A stretch of DNA of 64,000 nt, from assembly GCF_003633755.1 (NCBI RefSeq), contig NZ_RBIL01000001.1, positions 667,426-731,425 on the forward strand, written 5' to 3'. A model generated the notes under the pieces. The model searched no databases, was not told the origin of the DNA, and worked only from the letters and a program-made list of their open reading frames with translations. The position numbers were made by a program, and so were the translations under genes. Positions 17,046 through 24,100 of this stretch are shown here, piece after piece. The first letter of the stretch is position 1. Each line of letters begins with the position of its first letter. Origin of the DNA: Solirubrobacter pauli. Lineage in GTDB: Bacteria > Actinomycetota > Thermoleophilia > Solirubrobacterales > Solirubrobacteraceae.

Positions 17046-17780
17046 GTGTCGGAACAGCCGCGAAACCCGTGGGAAGGCTTTCTCACTTTCCTCGACCGCG
17101 CCGCCGACTGGGTCAGGGAACACCAGGACGAGATCCGCGCCGCAGGCATCTGGGCCGCCGCTGGGCGAGCCGGCCGTGTCGCACGTCTTTACGTACCCTT
17201 CGATCCCGAAGCCTGGATCCAGATCGAGCAGGCGCAGCGACAGTCTGAGCCTGACGTTGAGCCGGATTACGGCTCGCTCCTCGTCTCTCTTTATGGCCCT
17301 GGCGGGATCGGACATGAGACTTTGCGCGAGGAACTTCGTAACTCGACGTTGCTTCGCGACCGCACAGGTGAGGTGGAGGAGGTACTCGATTCTCTTGCCG
17401 ACCAGAGGTACTTCGTTACGGTCTGCGGCGCGCTGCCCCTGGTCGAATACGTACTAAGCAGCGCCGCCGGGAAGTGGAAGGACCCTCGCAAGCATCTCGA
17501 AGCGCTAGAGGCCCGTCTGGACGAGCCAGCGTCCGCCGTGGACCTTGATCTGCTGCTCGATGCGACGGCGGTCGAGATGGTTCTCGAGGAAGTGCCCGAA
17601 ATCTGGAAGGACGGGCGTCAGGACGTCGGAGCTATCAATGACCGCCTGAACCGGCATCGTGCCCTGCATGGGACAGCGCGCGGCTGGGATGACCTCGCAA
17701 ACGCCACTCGAGCAGTGCTTTTGCTAGCTGCAGTTGCAAGGATTTCGACCCCGCTGCTGGGGCCGCCAAGCGGGCCGTGA
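17046..17780 (+). CDS. Hypothetical protein with a C-terminal HEPN-like R-x4-H motif
   Basis: A 244-residue protein in the frame given. The C-terminal helix pair contains NRHRALHG followed by NATRAVLLLAAVA. This fits the R-x4-H motif and trailing helix of HEPN-type domains, which are often RNases or nucleic-acid-binding domains in defence and toxin proteins. The N-terminal part is helical (NPWEGFLTFLDRAADWV) with no known motif. The GTG start has a weak GGCGGG upstream; the true N-terminus may lie upstream in another frame. It lies between the graspetide cluster and the partition genes, with no partner gene visible. Confidence 0.55.
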   Translation: MSEQPRNPWEGFLTFLDRAADWVREHQDEIRAAGIWAAAGRAGRVARLYVPFDPEAWIQIEQAQRQSEPDVEPDYGSLLVSLYGPGGIGHETLREELRNSTLLRDRTGEVEEVLDSLADQRYFVTVCGALPLVEYVLSSAAGKWKDPRKHLEALEARLDEPASAVDLDLLLDATAVEMVLEEVPEIWKDGRQDVGAINDRLNRHRALHGTARGWDDLANATRAVLLLAAVARISTPLLGPPSGP

Positions 17781-18006
17781 GGTTCGGTCGAGCGATACTC
17801 CCCCACGCGACACTTCGTGCAAGGACCGCGGCGACCCACGTCGGCCGTCGACGTACCGACCGAAGCGACGGACCCACTGCTGCTTTGCGCGAATAGCGGT
17901 CGCGCAGCGAGTCATGACGAGCAGCCACGATCAGGCGGGAATCGCCGGAGGCCAACGTCGGGAACTTCCGTGATCCGCTAGGCGGTACGCACTCAGGTCG
18001 GAAGGG
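17781..18006. other. Intergenic region before the partition operon
   Basis: About 226 bases with no plausible gene. It must contain the promoter of parA and leads into the parS-like site. Confidence 0.4.
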
Positions 18007-18022
18007 TGTTCCACGTAGAACA
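18007..18022. promoter_or_regulatory. parS-like centromere site
   Basis: The 16-mer TGTTCCACGTAGAACA differs from the consensus parS TGTTTCACGTGAAACA at three positions. It keeps both TGTT/AACA arms and the central CACGT. It lies 20 bases before the parA start, the usual place for a partition site that ParB binds. Chromosomal parS sites have the same core, so whether it serves this ParB needs testing. Confidence 0.6.
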
Positions 18023-18041
18023 CCCAGCCTGGGAGGACCGC

Positions 18042-18860
18042 ATGATCACAATCGCCGTGCTGAGCCAGAAGGGTGGCGTCGGAAAGACGCTGACGTCCGC
18101 CAACGTTGCAGCGGCCCTCGCTGACCAGGGCCTGAAAGTGCTTATGGCGGATTTCGATCCCCAGGCTGACCTCTCCGCGAGCTGGGGGCTCGACGATGAT
18201 GACCCCCGGCCACGGATCGAGAACTTCCTCGACTCCTCGGGCCGAGATCTTCGCGACGCGGTCGTGGCCGTGTCGGAGGATCGCGACATCGGCCTGCTGG
18301 CCACCGGCTACGAACGCCTCCGACAGCAGACGTCTCGGCTCCTCGCAGGTGACGGGAGCGAGCTCGCCCGTCTGCTTGCGCCGCTTCACGACGAGGTGGA
18401 CGTAGCCCTGATCGACACGCCGGCGGGAGACACTGTGTTTGGCCGCCAGGCCATCGTCGCCGCGGACGAGGCGATCGTTCCGATGTTGCCGGGATTCCAC
18501 GAGTTGCGCGCGATGACGCGAGCGCTAGACGTGATTGAGGCTCGGGCCGAGCACGAGCGAACGCAGCTGGGGCTGCTGGGCGTGCTGGTCGTGAACGCGG
18601 ATCCGCGATGGCGCTCGACGAAGGAGTACGCGCACCATCTCGCGCAGATGGAACGCGCAAACGAGATTTCGCTGTTCGAGACGGTGATCCCGCGTCATCA
18701 GCCGGTCACGGAACACGCGCGCTTCGGGCTTCCGACCGTCTGGCTGCGTCCGTCGTGCAGCGTCGCCGTCGCGTACCGGCAAGTCGCGGTCGAGGTTCGC
18801 GAGCGACTCGGTCGCCGGGTCCCGGCGGTCATCTCGTCGGCGACGAGCGGTGCGTCGTGA
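18042..18860 (+). CDS. parA: ParA partition ATPase
   Basis: A 272-residue protein starting MITIAVLSQKGGVGKT, the complete deviant Walker A motif at residues 9-16. DFDPQADLS and LIDTPAGDT follow as the A' and Walker B motifs. ParA ATPases bind DNA non-specifically and move ParB-bound plasmid copies. The ATG has GGGAGG five to six bases upstream; an upstream GTG would run the gene across the parS-like site and is rejected. The stop overlaps the parB start in a GTGA. Type Ia versus Ib: there is no long N-terminal HTH, so it is closer to the chromosomal/Ib style. Confidence 0.92.
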   Translation: MITIAVLSQKGGVGKTLTSANVAAALADQGLKVLMADFDPQADLSASWGLDDDDPRPRIENFLDSSGRDLRDAVVAVSEDRDIGLLATGYERLRQQTSRLLAGDGSELARLLAPLHDEVDVALIDTPAGDTVFGRQAIVAADEAIVPMLPGFHELRAMTRALDVIEARAEHERTQLGLLGVLVVNADPRWRSTKEYAHHLAQMERANEISLFETVIPRHQPVTEHARFGLPTVWLRPSCSVAVAYRQVAVEVRERLGRRVPAVISSATSGAS

Positions 18861-19756
18861 CGCGTCCGGTCCCAAGGGAGCTTCCCGGGCGGCGGCGCGA
18901 TCGCCCACCGGCCTCGGAGCACGATGCGTTCGGCAGCGGGATGGCCCTCCCAAGCTCGGCGATGTGCACGCTGGCGATCGATGCCGTCACGCCGAACCCC
19001 GACCAGCCTCGCAAGCACTTCGCCGACGAGGCGCTTGAGGCGCTGGCAACTTCGCTACGCGCGCGTGGCGTTCTGCAGCCGGTCCTTGTGAGGCCGCTCG
19101 GCGACGGCCGATTTGCGCTGATTGCCGGCGAGCGGCGATGGCGCGCGGCACAGCTCGCCGGGCTGACCGAACTCCCAGCGTTCGTCCGTGGCGACACCGA
19201 CGACGCGACGGCCCTCGAGCTCGCCCTGATCGAGAACGCTGCGAGGGAGGATCTGACTCCTGTCGAGGAGGCTCGGACGCTCAGCACGCTGATCAACGAT
19301 CTGGGGTTGACCCAGGGTGCGCTCGGCAAGCGCATCGGGCGCAGCCGCGCCGACGTGGCCAACACGCTCCGGTTGCTCGACTTGCCCGACGAGGTGTTGG
19401 ACCTCATTTCGGAAGGGCGGCTGAGCAAAGGCCACGGGAAGAGCCTGCTGGTCGCGAAGACGGCCGAGCAGCGGATCAACCTCGCGCAGAGGGCCGTCGC
19501 GAAGAACTGGTCCGTGCGCCAGCTGGAACGAGCCATCCAGGGCACGCCGAAGAAGAGCTCCAAGAGGACCGAGACCAACAGGGCCGTCGCAGACGAGCTC
19601 AACGCTCGCGCCGCTCACGCCATCGACCTGCCCGTGAGCGTCCGAGCTCTGAGCGAAGGGTTCGCTGTACGCGTCGTCGCCGCCGACCGAGAAACAGCGG
19701 AGCAGATCCTGGCTCACCTGCGTGACTCAGCGGCGCCGGACACTTCTCAACGCTGA
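18857..19756 (+). CDS. parB: ParB partition protein
   Basis: A 299-residue protein with the ParB N-terminal CTPase motifs NPDQPRKHF, GERRWRAAQLAG and ENAAREDLTPVEEA, and then the helix-turn-helix (LTQGALGKRIGRSRADVANTLRLL) that reads parS. The C-terminal part would form the dimer domain. The GTG overlaps the parA stop, so the pair is translationally coupled. A first segment of about 35 Arg/Pro-rich residues precedes the conserved domain and would contact ParA. The hairpin just downstream probably ends the transcript. Confidence 0.92.
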   Translation: MTRPVPRELPGRRRDRPPASEHDAFGSGMALPSSAMCTLAIDAVTPNPDQPRKHFADEALEALATSLRARGVLQPVLVRPLGDGRFALIAGERRWRAAQLAGLTELPAFVRGDTDDATALELALIENAAREDLTPVEEARTLSTLINDLGLTQGALGKRIGRSRADVANTLRLLDLPDEVLDLISEGRLSKGHGKSLLVAKTAEQRINLAQRAVAKNWSVRQLERAIQGTPKKSSKRTETNRAVADELNARAAHAIDLPVSVRALSEGFAVRVVAADRETAEQILAHLRDSAAPDTSQR

Positions 19757-19773
19757 ACGCGCACGTCGGAACA

Positions 19774-19800
19774 GCTGTGCCGGCAACGGTCCGGCACAGC
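19774..19800 (+). terminator. Hairpin downstream of parB
   Basis: GCTGTGCCGG and CCGGCACAGC form a perfect 10-bp stem around the seven-base loop CAACGGT, 17 bases after the parB stop. There is no T-run, which is common for terminators in GC-rich actinobacteria. Confidence 0.6.
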
Positions 19801-20490
19801 GGCCTCCCGCGCGGGTGCGATGGCAGAGCGGACAACAGATTTCGTCACGCCTCCTCAAAGGGGCCGCGCGGTCCTTGCCGGCCCGACCGTGGACGTCCAC
19901 GTACCAGCACCCGCGCGCGAGCGTGGCAAGTTGCCTCCGCCCAAGCAGGCCCGAACATGACGAACTTGGGCGGAAGGCGACATCCTGGGCTTGGCGGCTC
20001 AGCGCGTCGTTCATCTCGATTTGCAGGCCTTTCCGGTCCTTCAAGACCCAACTTCGATGCGGCGCGGCACGGTGACTTTGATACCCCACCGGGGGTCACT
20101 TCCCGGAACACCCCGCCGCCGTGGCGAGGAGGACGCACAGATCCATCGGCGGCCGGTCCGCCGTCGGCGCTCGCGTCCCACCGCGGAGACGCGCGGCGTC
20201 GTCAAGATCCGGCGGTATGGTCCGTCGCTCCTTGTGAATGGCTCACCTCCGGTGACCTCCTCGCACTGACGAGGCCCCACGAGATACACAACGCGACGTG
20301 AACTGATCGGCGTTCACCGGTCGCCGCCGCGCACGATCGCTGAGAACGCCGCGCCGCTCGCGTTCCCCGCGAAGACGATGCCCCGCCGCCGGCCACCCTG
20401 CGCCAGCGGACGGCACGTTCAGCTTCCAGGCACTCGCGCCTTCAGCTGACCCACATCACTGGGACGTGTAAAGCCGCTCCCAGCACCGAG
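19801..20490. other. Long non-coding region with palindromes (origin or regulatory region?)
   Basis: Nearly 700 bases without a convincing gene. It contains the 10-bp inverted repeat at 19936-19974, a CCCCACCGGGG palindrome near 20082-20092 and nested GTGAC/GTCAC elements around it. Position next to parB and 2 kb before the primase gene makes it a candidate replication origin or transfer origin, but no iterons or AT-rich unwinding tract could be defined. Confidence 0.35.
19936..19974. repeat. Inverted repeat, 10-bp arms, 19-base loop
   Basis: TCCGCCCAAG and CTTGGGCGGA are perfect complements. With one bulged base the stem extends by GCC/GGC. It lies within the non-coding region after parB and could be a protein-binding palindrome or a structured origin element. 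Confidence 0.6.
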
Positions 20491-20530
20491 ACGGCCCGTG
20501 AGCGACTCGGCCAGGAGTCGCCCGGGCCGT
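20491..20530. terminator. Strong imperfect hairpin before the small-gene operon
   Basis: The outer arms ACGGCCC/GGGCCGT and inner arms CGACTC/GAGTCG pair around GGCCAG, with a short internal mismatch. It lies 55 bases upstream of the next ribosome binding site, so it may be a 5' leader structure or a terminator rather than part of a gene. Confidence 0.5.
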
Positions 20531-20585
20531 CCGTCGTTGTCGGCCGCACCCGCGTGGCCGACCAACCTCGACCTCAGGAGTACCC

Positions 20586-20777
20586 ATGCCGAACCCGATC
20601 GCCTCGGGCACCACGACGCGTGCCCAGATCGCGGACACCGACGAAGCGGTGCAGCGCTTCGCCGTGACGCACGTCGGTCCCGACGCCGACGTGCACCCCG
20701 ACGACCTCGCGTGGTGGCTCGCTCGCGAAGAGCAGCTCGAGATCCACGCCGACCTGGCCGCCAGCGGCCTGCTCTGA
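20586..20777 (+). CDS. Small hypothetical protein
   Basis: A 63-residue acidic protein (VGPDADVHPDDLAWWLAREEQ) with an ATG eight bases after AGGAG. It has no membrane segment and no metal-binding cluster. It opens a run of closely spaced plus-strand genes leading to the response regulator. The function is unknown. Confidence 0.6.
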   Translation: MPNPIASGTTTRAQIADTDEAVQRFAVTHVGPDADVHPDDLAWWLAREEQLEIHADLAASGLL

Positions 20778-20802
20778 CTCAAAGACCCAGTGAAGGAGCA
20801 CC

Positions 20803-20997
20803 ATGCCTGCCTCTCTCGATCACTCGATGGCCACCACGACTGTCGTCACCACCTCGCTCGCCGACCGGGACGAGTTCGGCCTCGTCGGACCCGCAGCCGG
20901 CCTGTTCCAGGCGCCGCTCGCCACGTCCGGCCTCGATGCCCGTGAAGACCTCGGCCACGCGCTGTGCGCCTGGTTGCCGCGCGAAGACCTTCTCTGA
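20803..20997 (+). CDS. Small hypothetical protein
   Basis: A 64-residue protein with a clear GAAGGAG ribosome binding site. The middle, DEFGLVGPAAGLFQAPLATSG, is hydrophobic but too short and polar to be a membrane helix. It follows the previous small gene by 25 bases, so the two are probably co-transcribed. No family was recognised. Confidence 0.55.
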   Translation: MPASLDHSMATTTVVTTSLADRDEFGLVGPAAGLFQAPLATSGLDAREDLGHALCAWLPREDLL

Positions 20998-21121
20998 GCG
21001 AGCTGCTCACGTCGCGCGCTCGGCAGGCAGCTGAGCGCGCGCTCAGAAGCGCCGTCCTATGCGGCGACGCGCAATCCACTCCGTCCCAGCCCCTGGGGCG
21101 GCCGACGACTGGAGCGCATCC

Positions 21122-21850
21122 ATGCCATCCACCCATTCGATCCTGCTCGCCGAGGAAGATCCGGTCTGCAGGACGTTCCTCGCCGACAACTTGGCCGCCG
21201 ACGGGTACGACGTCGTCGTCGCCATCGACAAGCGCGACGCGCTGGTCAAGCTCCACCTCAAGCCTGATCTCGTCTTGTGCGACGTCAACGGTGAGACGAT
21301 CGGGCTCGTCGACGCTGTCCGACAGGAGGGCGGCTTCGCCTCTCGCGTCGACCCGCTGACCCCTCTGATCGTCCTCTCCCGCAAGGCGGACGCACTCATG
21401 TGCGTTCGCTTGCTCGAGCACGGATGTGACGACGTGATCCGCAAGCCGTTCAGCTACCGGGAGCTGCTTGCCCGTGTCCAGGCGGTCCTTCGCCGCTCGC
21501 AGGGCCAGCTCCGCACCGCGGAGCGCGTCGTGCAGATCGGGCCGCTCGAGATCGACACCGTGAGCCGGACGGCGCGCATCTCGGGCCAGCTCGTCGAGTT
21601 CGCGACGAAGGAGCTCGCGCTGCTGACCCACATGGCCGGCGACCCGAACCGCGTGTTCACGAAGGACGAGTTGCTTCGCGACGTGTGGGGTTACCGCGCC
21701 CGGGGGCGAACCAGGACGCTCGACGCGCACGCCCTGAAGGTCCGCCACAAGCTGCGGAACCTCGACGAAACCCACTGGATGGAGAACGTGTGGGGTGTCG
21801 GCTACCGACTGCTTCCCTCGAGGCCGTTCGACGAGGCGAGCGCAGCGTGA
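21122..21850 (+). CDS. OmpR/PhoB-family response regulator
   Basis: A 242-residue protein. The receiver domain (residues 1-125) has the acidic pocket EED at 11-13, the phospho-acceptor D54 in LVLCDVNG, S86 and the conserved K108 in IRKPF. The C-terminal winged helix (about 140-235) has the usual ATKELALL and recognition region ARGRTRTLDAHALKVRHKL, then WGVGYRL. Such proteins are switched by a histidine kinase, yet no kinase gene is in the window, so it is an orphan. Its stop overlaps the next gene in a GTGA. Control of plasmid genes is inferred only. Confidence 0.88.
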   Translation: MPSTHSILLAEEDPVCRTFLADNLAADGYDVVVAIDKRDALVKLHLKPDLVLCDVNGETIGLVDAVRQEGGFASRVDPLTPLIVLSRKADALMCVRLLEHGCDDVIRKPFSYRELLARVQAVLRRSQGQLRTAERVVQIGPLEIDTVSRTARISGQLVEFATKELALLTHMAGDPNRVFTKDELLRDVWGYRARGRTRTLDAHALKVRHKLRNLDETHWMENVWGVGYRLLPSRPFDEASAA

Positions 21851-22254
21851 GCAAGCATGGTTCGCTGCGGCGCGACCCGACAACGCGCCGCACACCCTCG
21901 CCACGTGAGCCGACGACCGCCGTCCAACCTGTCACCGTCGCGCGCGTCTCCCGCCGGGACCGGCAGTGGGCCAAGGTGATCGGGAGCGCATGTGTCGTGT
22001 GCCAGAGGACGAGCGGCCTGGTGCCCGCCCACCTCGCGCGCCACGACGTGCGCTGCGAGCACCCGGACTGCGTCGTCCCGATGTGCGTGATGCACCAGCG
22101 CGCGTTCGAGGCCGGGCATCTGGACCTGCTGCGGTACCTGGAGCCGCGTTGGCGCCAGGAGATTGCTCACACCGTCATGCACGTCGGACTGATCACCGCC
22201 TACCGCCGGCTCACCGCCGGCCGGTTTCCCTCGGTCGCGCCGTCGCGCGATTGA
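21847..22254 (+). CDS. HNH-like zinc protein
   Basis: A 135-residue protein whose central part has CVVCQRTSG, AHLARHDVRC, PDCVVPMC and VMHQRAFEAGH. This is an order of Cys and His residues like that of small HNH endonucleases and phage NinB/Ref-type zinc proteins. The first 40 residues are basic and disordered. The GTG start overlaps the response-regulator stop. Whether the catalytic His is present cannot be decided without a structure; a DNA-binding or nicking role is possible. Confidence 0.55.
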   Translation: MSKHGSLRRDPTTRRTPSPREPTTAVQPVTVARVSRRDRQWAKVIGSACVVCQRTSGLVPAHLARHDVRCEHPDCVVPMCVMHQRAFEAGHLDLLRYLEPRWRQEIAHTVMHVGLITAYRRLTAGRFPSVAPSRD

Positions 22255-22315
22255 GCGCGGAGCGGCCGCTCGTGTGCCGCCCTTCTTAAGCAGCGCCTCT
22301 CGAAAGGAGCCTTCC

Positions 22316-22609
22316 ATGACCGGACCTCGCGTCGCGGCGAGCTACCGCGCGCGCGACGGCAACCAGCACGACGTGCTCGTGCTGAGGACGCCCGCAGGTC
22401 GGTGGCGTGTCCTCGATGCGTGCGACCACCGCGTCGTACACGTGGAGACGCTGACCGGCTACGACGATCGCCTCTCGCAGGCATCCGCTCTCGCGGAGGA
22501 CTACGCGAAGGAGGAAGACGCGTATCACTCCGGCGAACGCCTCGATGACCCGTTGCCGCGCCGTCGGCCCGACCCTCCGGACGAGGGCGACGAAACGTGC
22601 GCGGCCTGA
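22316..22609 (+). CDS. Hypothetical protein
   Basis: A 97-residue protein with a perfect GAAAGGAG ribosome binding site before the ATG. The first half looks like a small beta-rich domain (DVLVLRTPAGRWRVLDA); the end is acidic and Pro-rich. It overlaps the start of the primase gene. No family was recognised, but the operon position suggests a plasmid maintenance role. Confidence 0.6.
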   Translation: MTGPRVAASYRARDGNQHDVLVLRTPAGRWRVLDACDHRVVHVETLTGYDDRLSQASALAEDYAKEEDAYHSGERLDDPLPRRRPDPPDEGDETCAA

Positions 22610-23853
22610 TCGCGGCGGCGCACGGAGCAGGCGGCACGCTCCCGACTCCCAATGGTGGTCGTAGGCGCGCCATGCACATCCTCCGGCCGCCCTCACCGCC
22701 CGCCTCCGCCCCGGCGCCCGCCCCCGTCCACCGCGCCGGGGTCGAGGCGGGCCTGCTTCGATGCCGCGTGCGCCTCACCGACGGCCGCGTCTTCACCGGC
22801 GAGCTGCCGGCGGCGCGCCACCGGTCGCTGCAGCTAGGGCTGCTTCACGAAGCGACGAGCGAACTGGTCGAGCTCACGCCTGGAACACGACGCGCGGACG
22901 GTGTCCTGCACGTCGATCGCCGCCGTGATGCCGTGCACTACCTGGCAGGCGGCGGAAGCGGGACGAGCGACTGGCTGCGCGCGCTTCTGGCACACGCGGA
23001 CCGGATCGTGTCCGGTGACTATGCGCGTGCCGGGGCCGGCGAACGGCCCAGTGAAGAGGTGTTCGTAGGCGTCGCACCGCGCACACGACCGACCGGAGCC
23101 CGGGACGCCGTGGACGCGACTCGATGGCTCTGGCTCGACGTCGATCGTCCTGACGCCCTCGGCTCGGTGTGGAGCTTCCTGGCCGAGCGCCCGTGCCATC
23201 TGCTGATTGCCTCGGGGGGATCAGGTGGCGTCCACGCCTACTGGAAGCTCACCGAGCCGCTTCCCGCACACTGGGAGCGGCCCGACGGCGTCGAGACCGA
23301 GCCGATCGAGCGGGCCCATCAGCGCATCATCCACGCCCTCGGCGAAGAGGTGGCCGATCCGCGTTGTGCCGAGCGGTCGAGACTCATGCGGCTCGCGGGC
23401 ACGATCAATCACAAGTCGGGCCGGTGGGCCCACATCCTGGAGGCGGATCTCGCGCTCGAGCCCTACGACGCCGAGGACTTGGTCGGCGACCTTCCCGATT
23501 CACCGGGCTGGACCTCGAAGCCTCCGACCCGTGCGACGGGCGACGGGTCCGGCGATCCGTACAAGCAGATCCCGCCGCCCGAGTACTTCAAGCGACTGGC
23601 CGGACTCGACGTCCCGCGTGGCGGTCTTGTCTCGTGTCCGGTCCCCCAGCACCGCGACCGTCATCCGTCTTGCAAGGTGGGCACGCTCGCGAAGCAGGGC
23701 TGGTGCTGTCACAGCGCGAGCTGCGGAGCCCGAGGCGCGATCTACGACCTGGCGTCCGTGTTGATCGGCGGGCCATGGGGACCGCAGCTGCGCGGCGCCG
23801 CGTTCGCTCGAGCCCGAGCACACGTCATACGGGTCGTCGGACGACTGCCATGA
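22597..23853 (+). CDS. Primase-polymerase (AEP type) with C-terminal CHC2-like zinc motif
   Basis: A 418-residue protein. After about 120 N-terminal residues comes an archaeo-eukaryotic-type primase core: WLWLDVDRP (metal-binding acidic pair), LIASGGSGGVHAYWKL, and a helical tail with RLMRLAGTINHKSG. This is the pattern of plasmid-encoded RepB/prim-pol proteins. The end has CPVPQHRDRHPSC and WCCHSASCG, a CHC2-like zinc ribbon. It probably primes plasmid replication. The GTG start overlaps the previous gene; an ATG at 22672 is the alternative. The stop overlaps the next ATG. Confidence 0.8.
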   Translation: MRGLIAAAHGAGGTLPTPNGGRRRAMHILRPPSPPASAPAPAPVHRAGVEAGLLRCRVRLTDGRVFTGELPAARHRSLQLGLLHEATSELVELTPGTRRADGVLHVDRRRDAVHYLAGGGSGTSDWLRALLAHADRIVSGDYARAGAGERPSEEVFVGVAPRTRPTGARDAVDATRWLWLDVDRPDALGSVWSFLAERPCHLLIASGGSGGVHAYWKLTEPLPAHWERPDGVETEPIERAHQRIIHALGEEVADPRCAERSRLMRLAGTINHKSGRWAHILEADLALEPYDAEDLVGDLPDSPGWTSKPPTRATGDGSGDPYKQIPPPEYFKRLAGLDVPRGGLVSCPVPQHRDRHPSCKVGTLAKQGWCCHSASCGARGAIYDLASVLIGGPWGPQLRGAAFARARAHVIRVVGRLP

Positions 23854-24062
23854 GCCAGTGGGTAGTTCAAGTCCGCGACCTGGTCAATGCCGACGTCGCT
23901 GGACACGCAGGCACGCACTACACCAGCCCACCCCAGACACGCGACGAAGCGATCTCGCTCGTCGCGCTGCTGGTCGGGCCTACGCCCGAGACGGACCGCG
24001 ACCGATGGGCGATCGCCATCGCCGGCGGTCGCCGCGTCGTCGAGCTCGAACCTCGCGCCTGA
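23850..24062 (+). CDS. Small hypothetical protein
   Basis: A 70-residue protein whose ATG overlaps the primase stop (ATGA). It has a short beta-alpha-beta feel (WVVQVRDL, TRDEAISLVALLVG, WAIAIAGGRRVVEL). The tight coupling to the primase suggests a related role, but no family was recognised. Confidence 0.55.
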   Translation: MSQWVVQVRDLVNADVAGHAGTHYTSPPQTRDEAISLVALLVGPTPETDRDRWAIAIAGGRRVVELEPRA

Positions 24063-24100
24063 CCCCGGCGCCACATCCTCGATATCCATGGAGTGATGCC

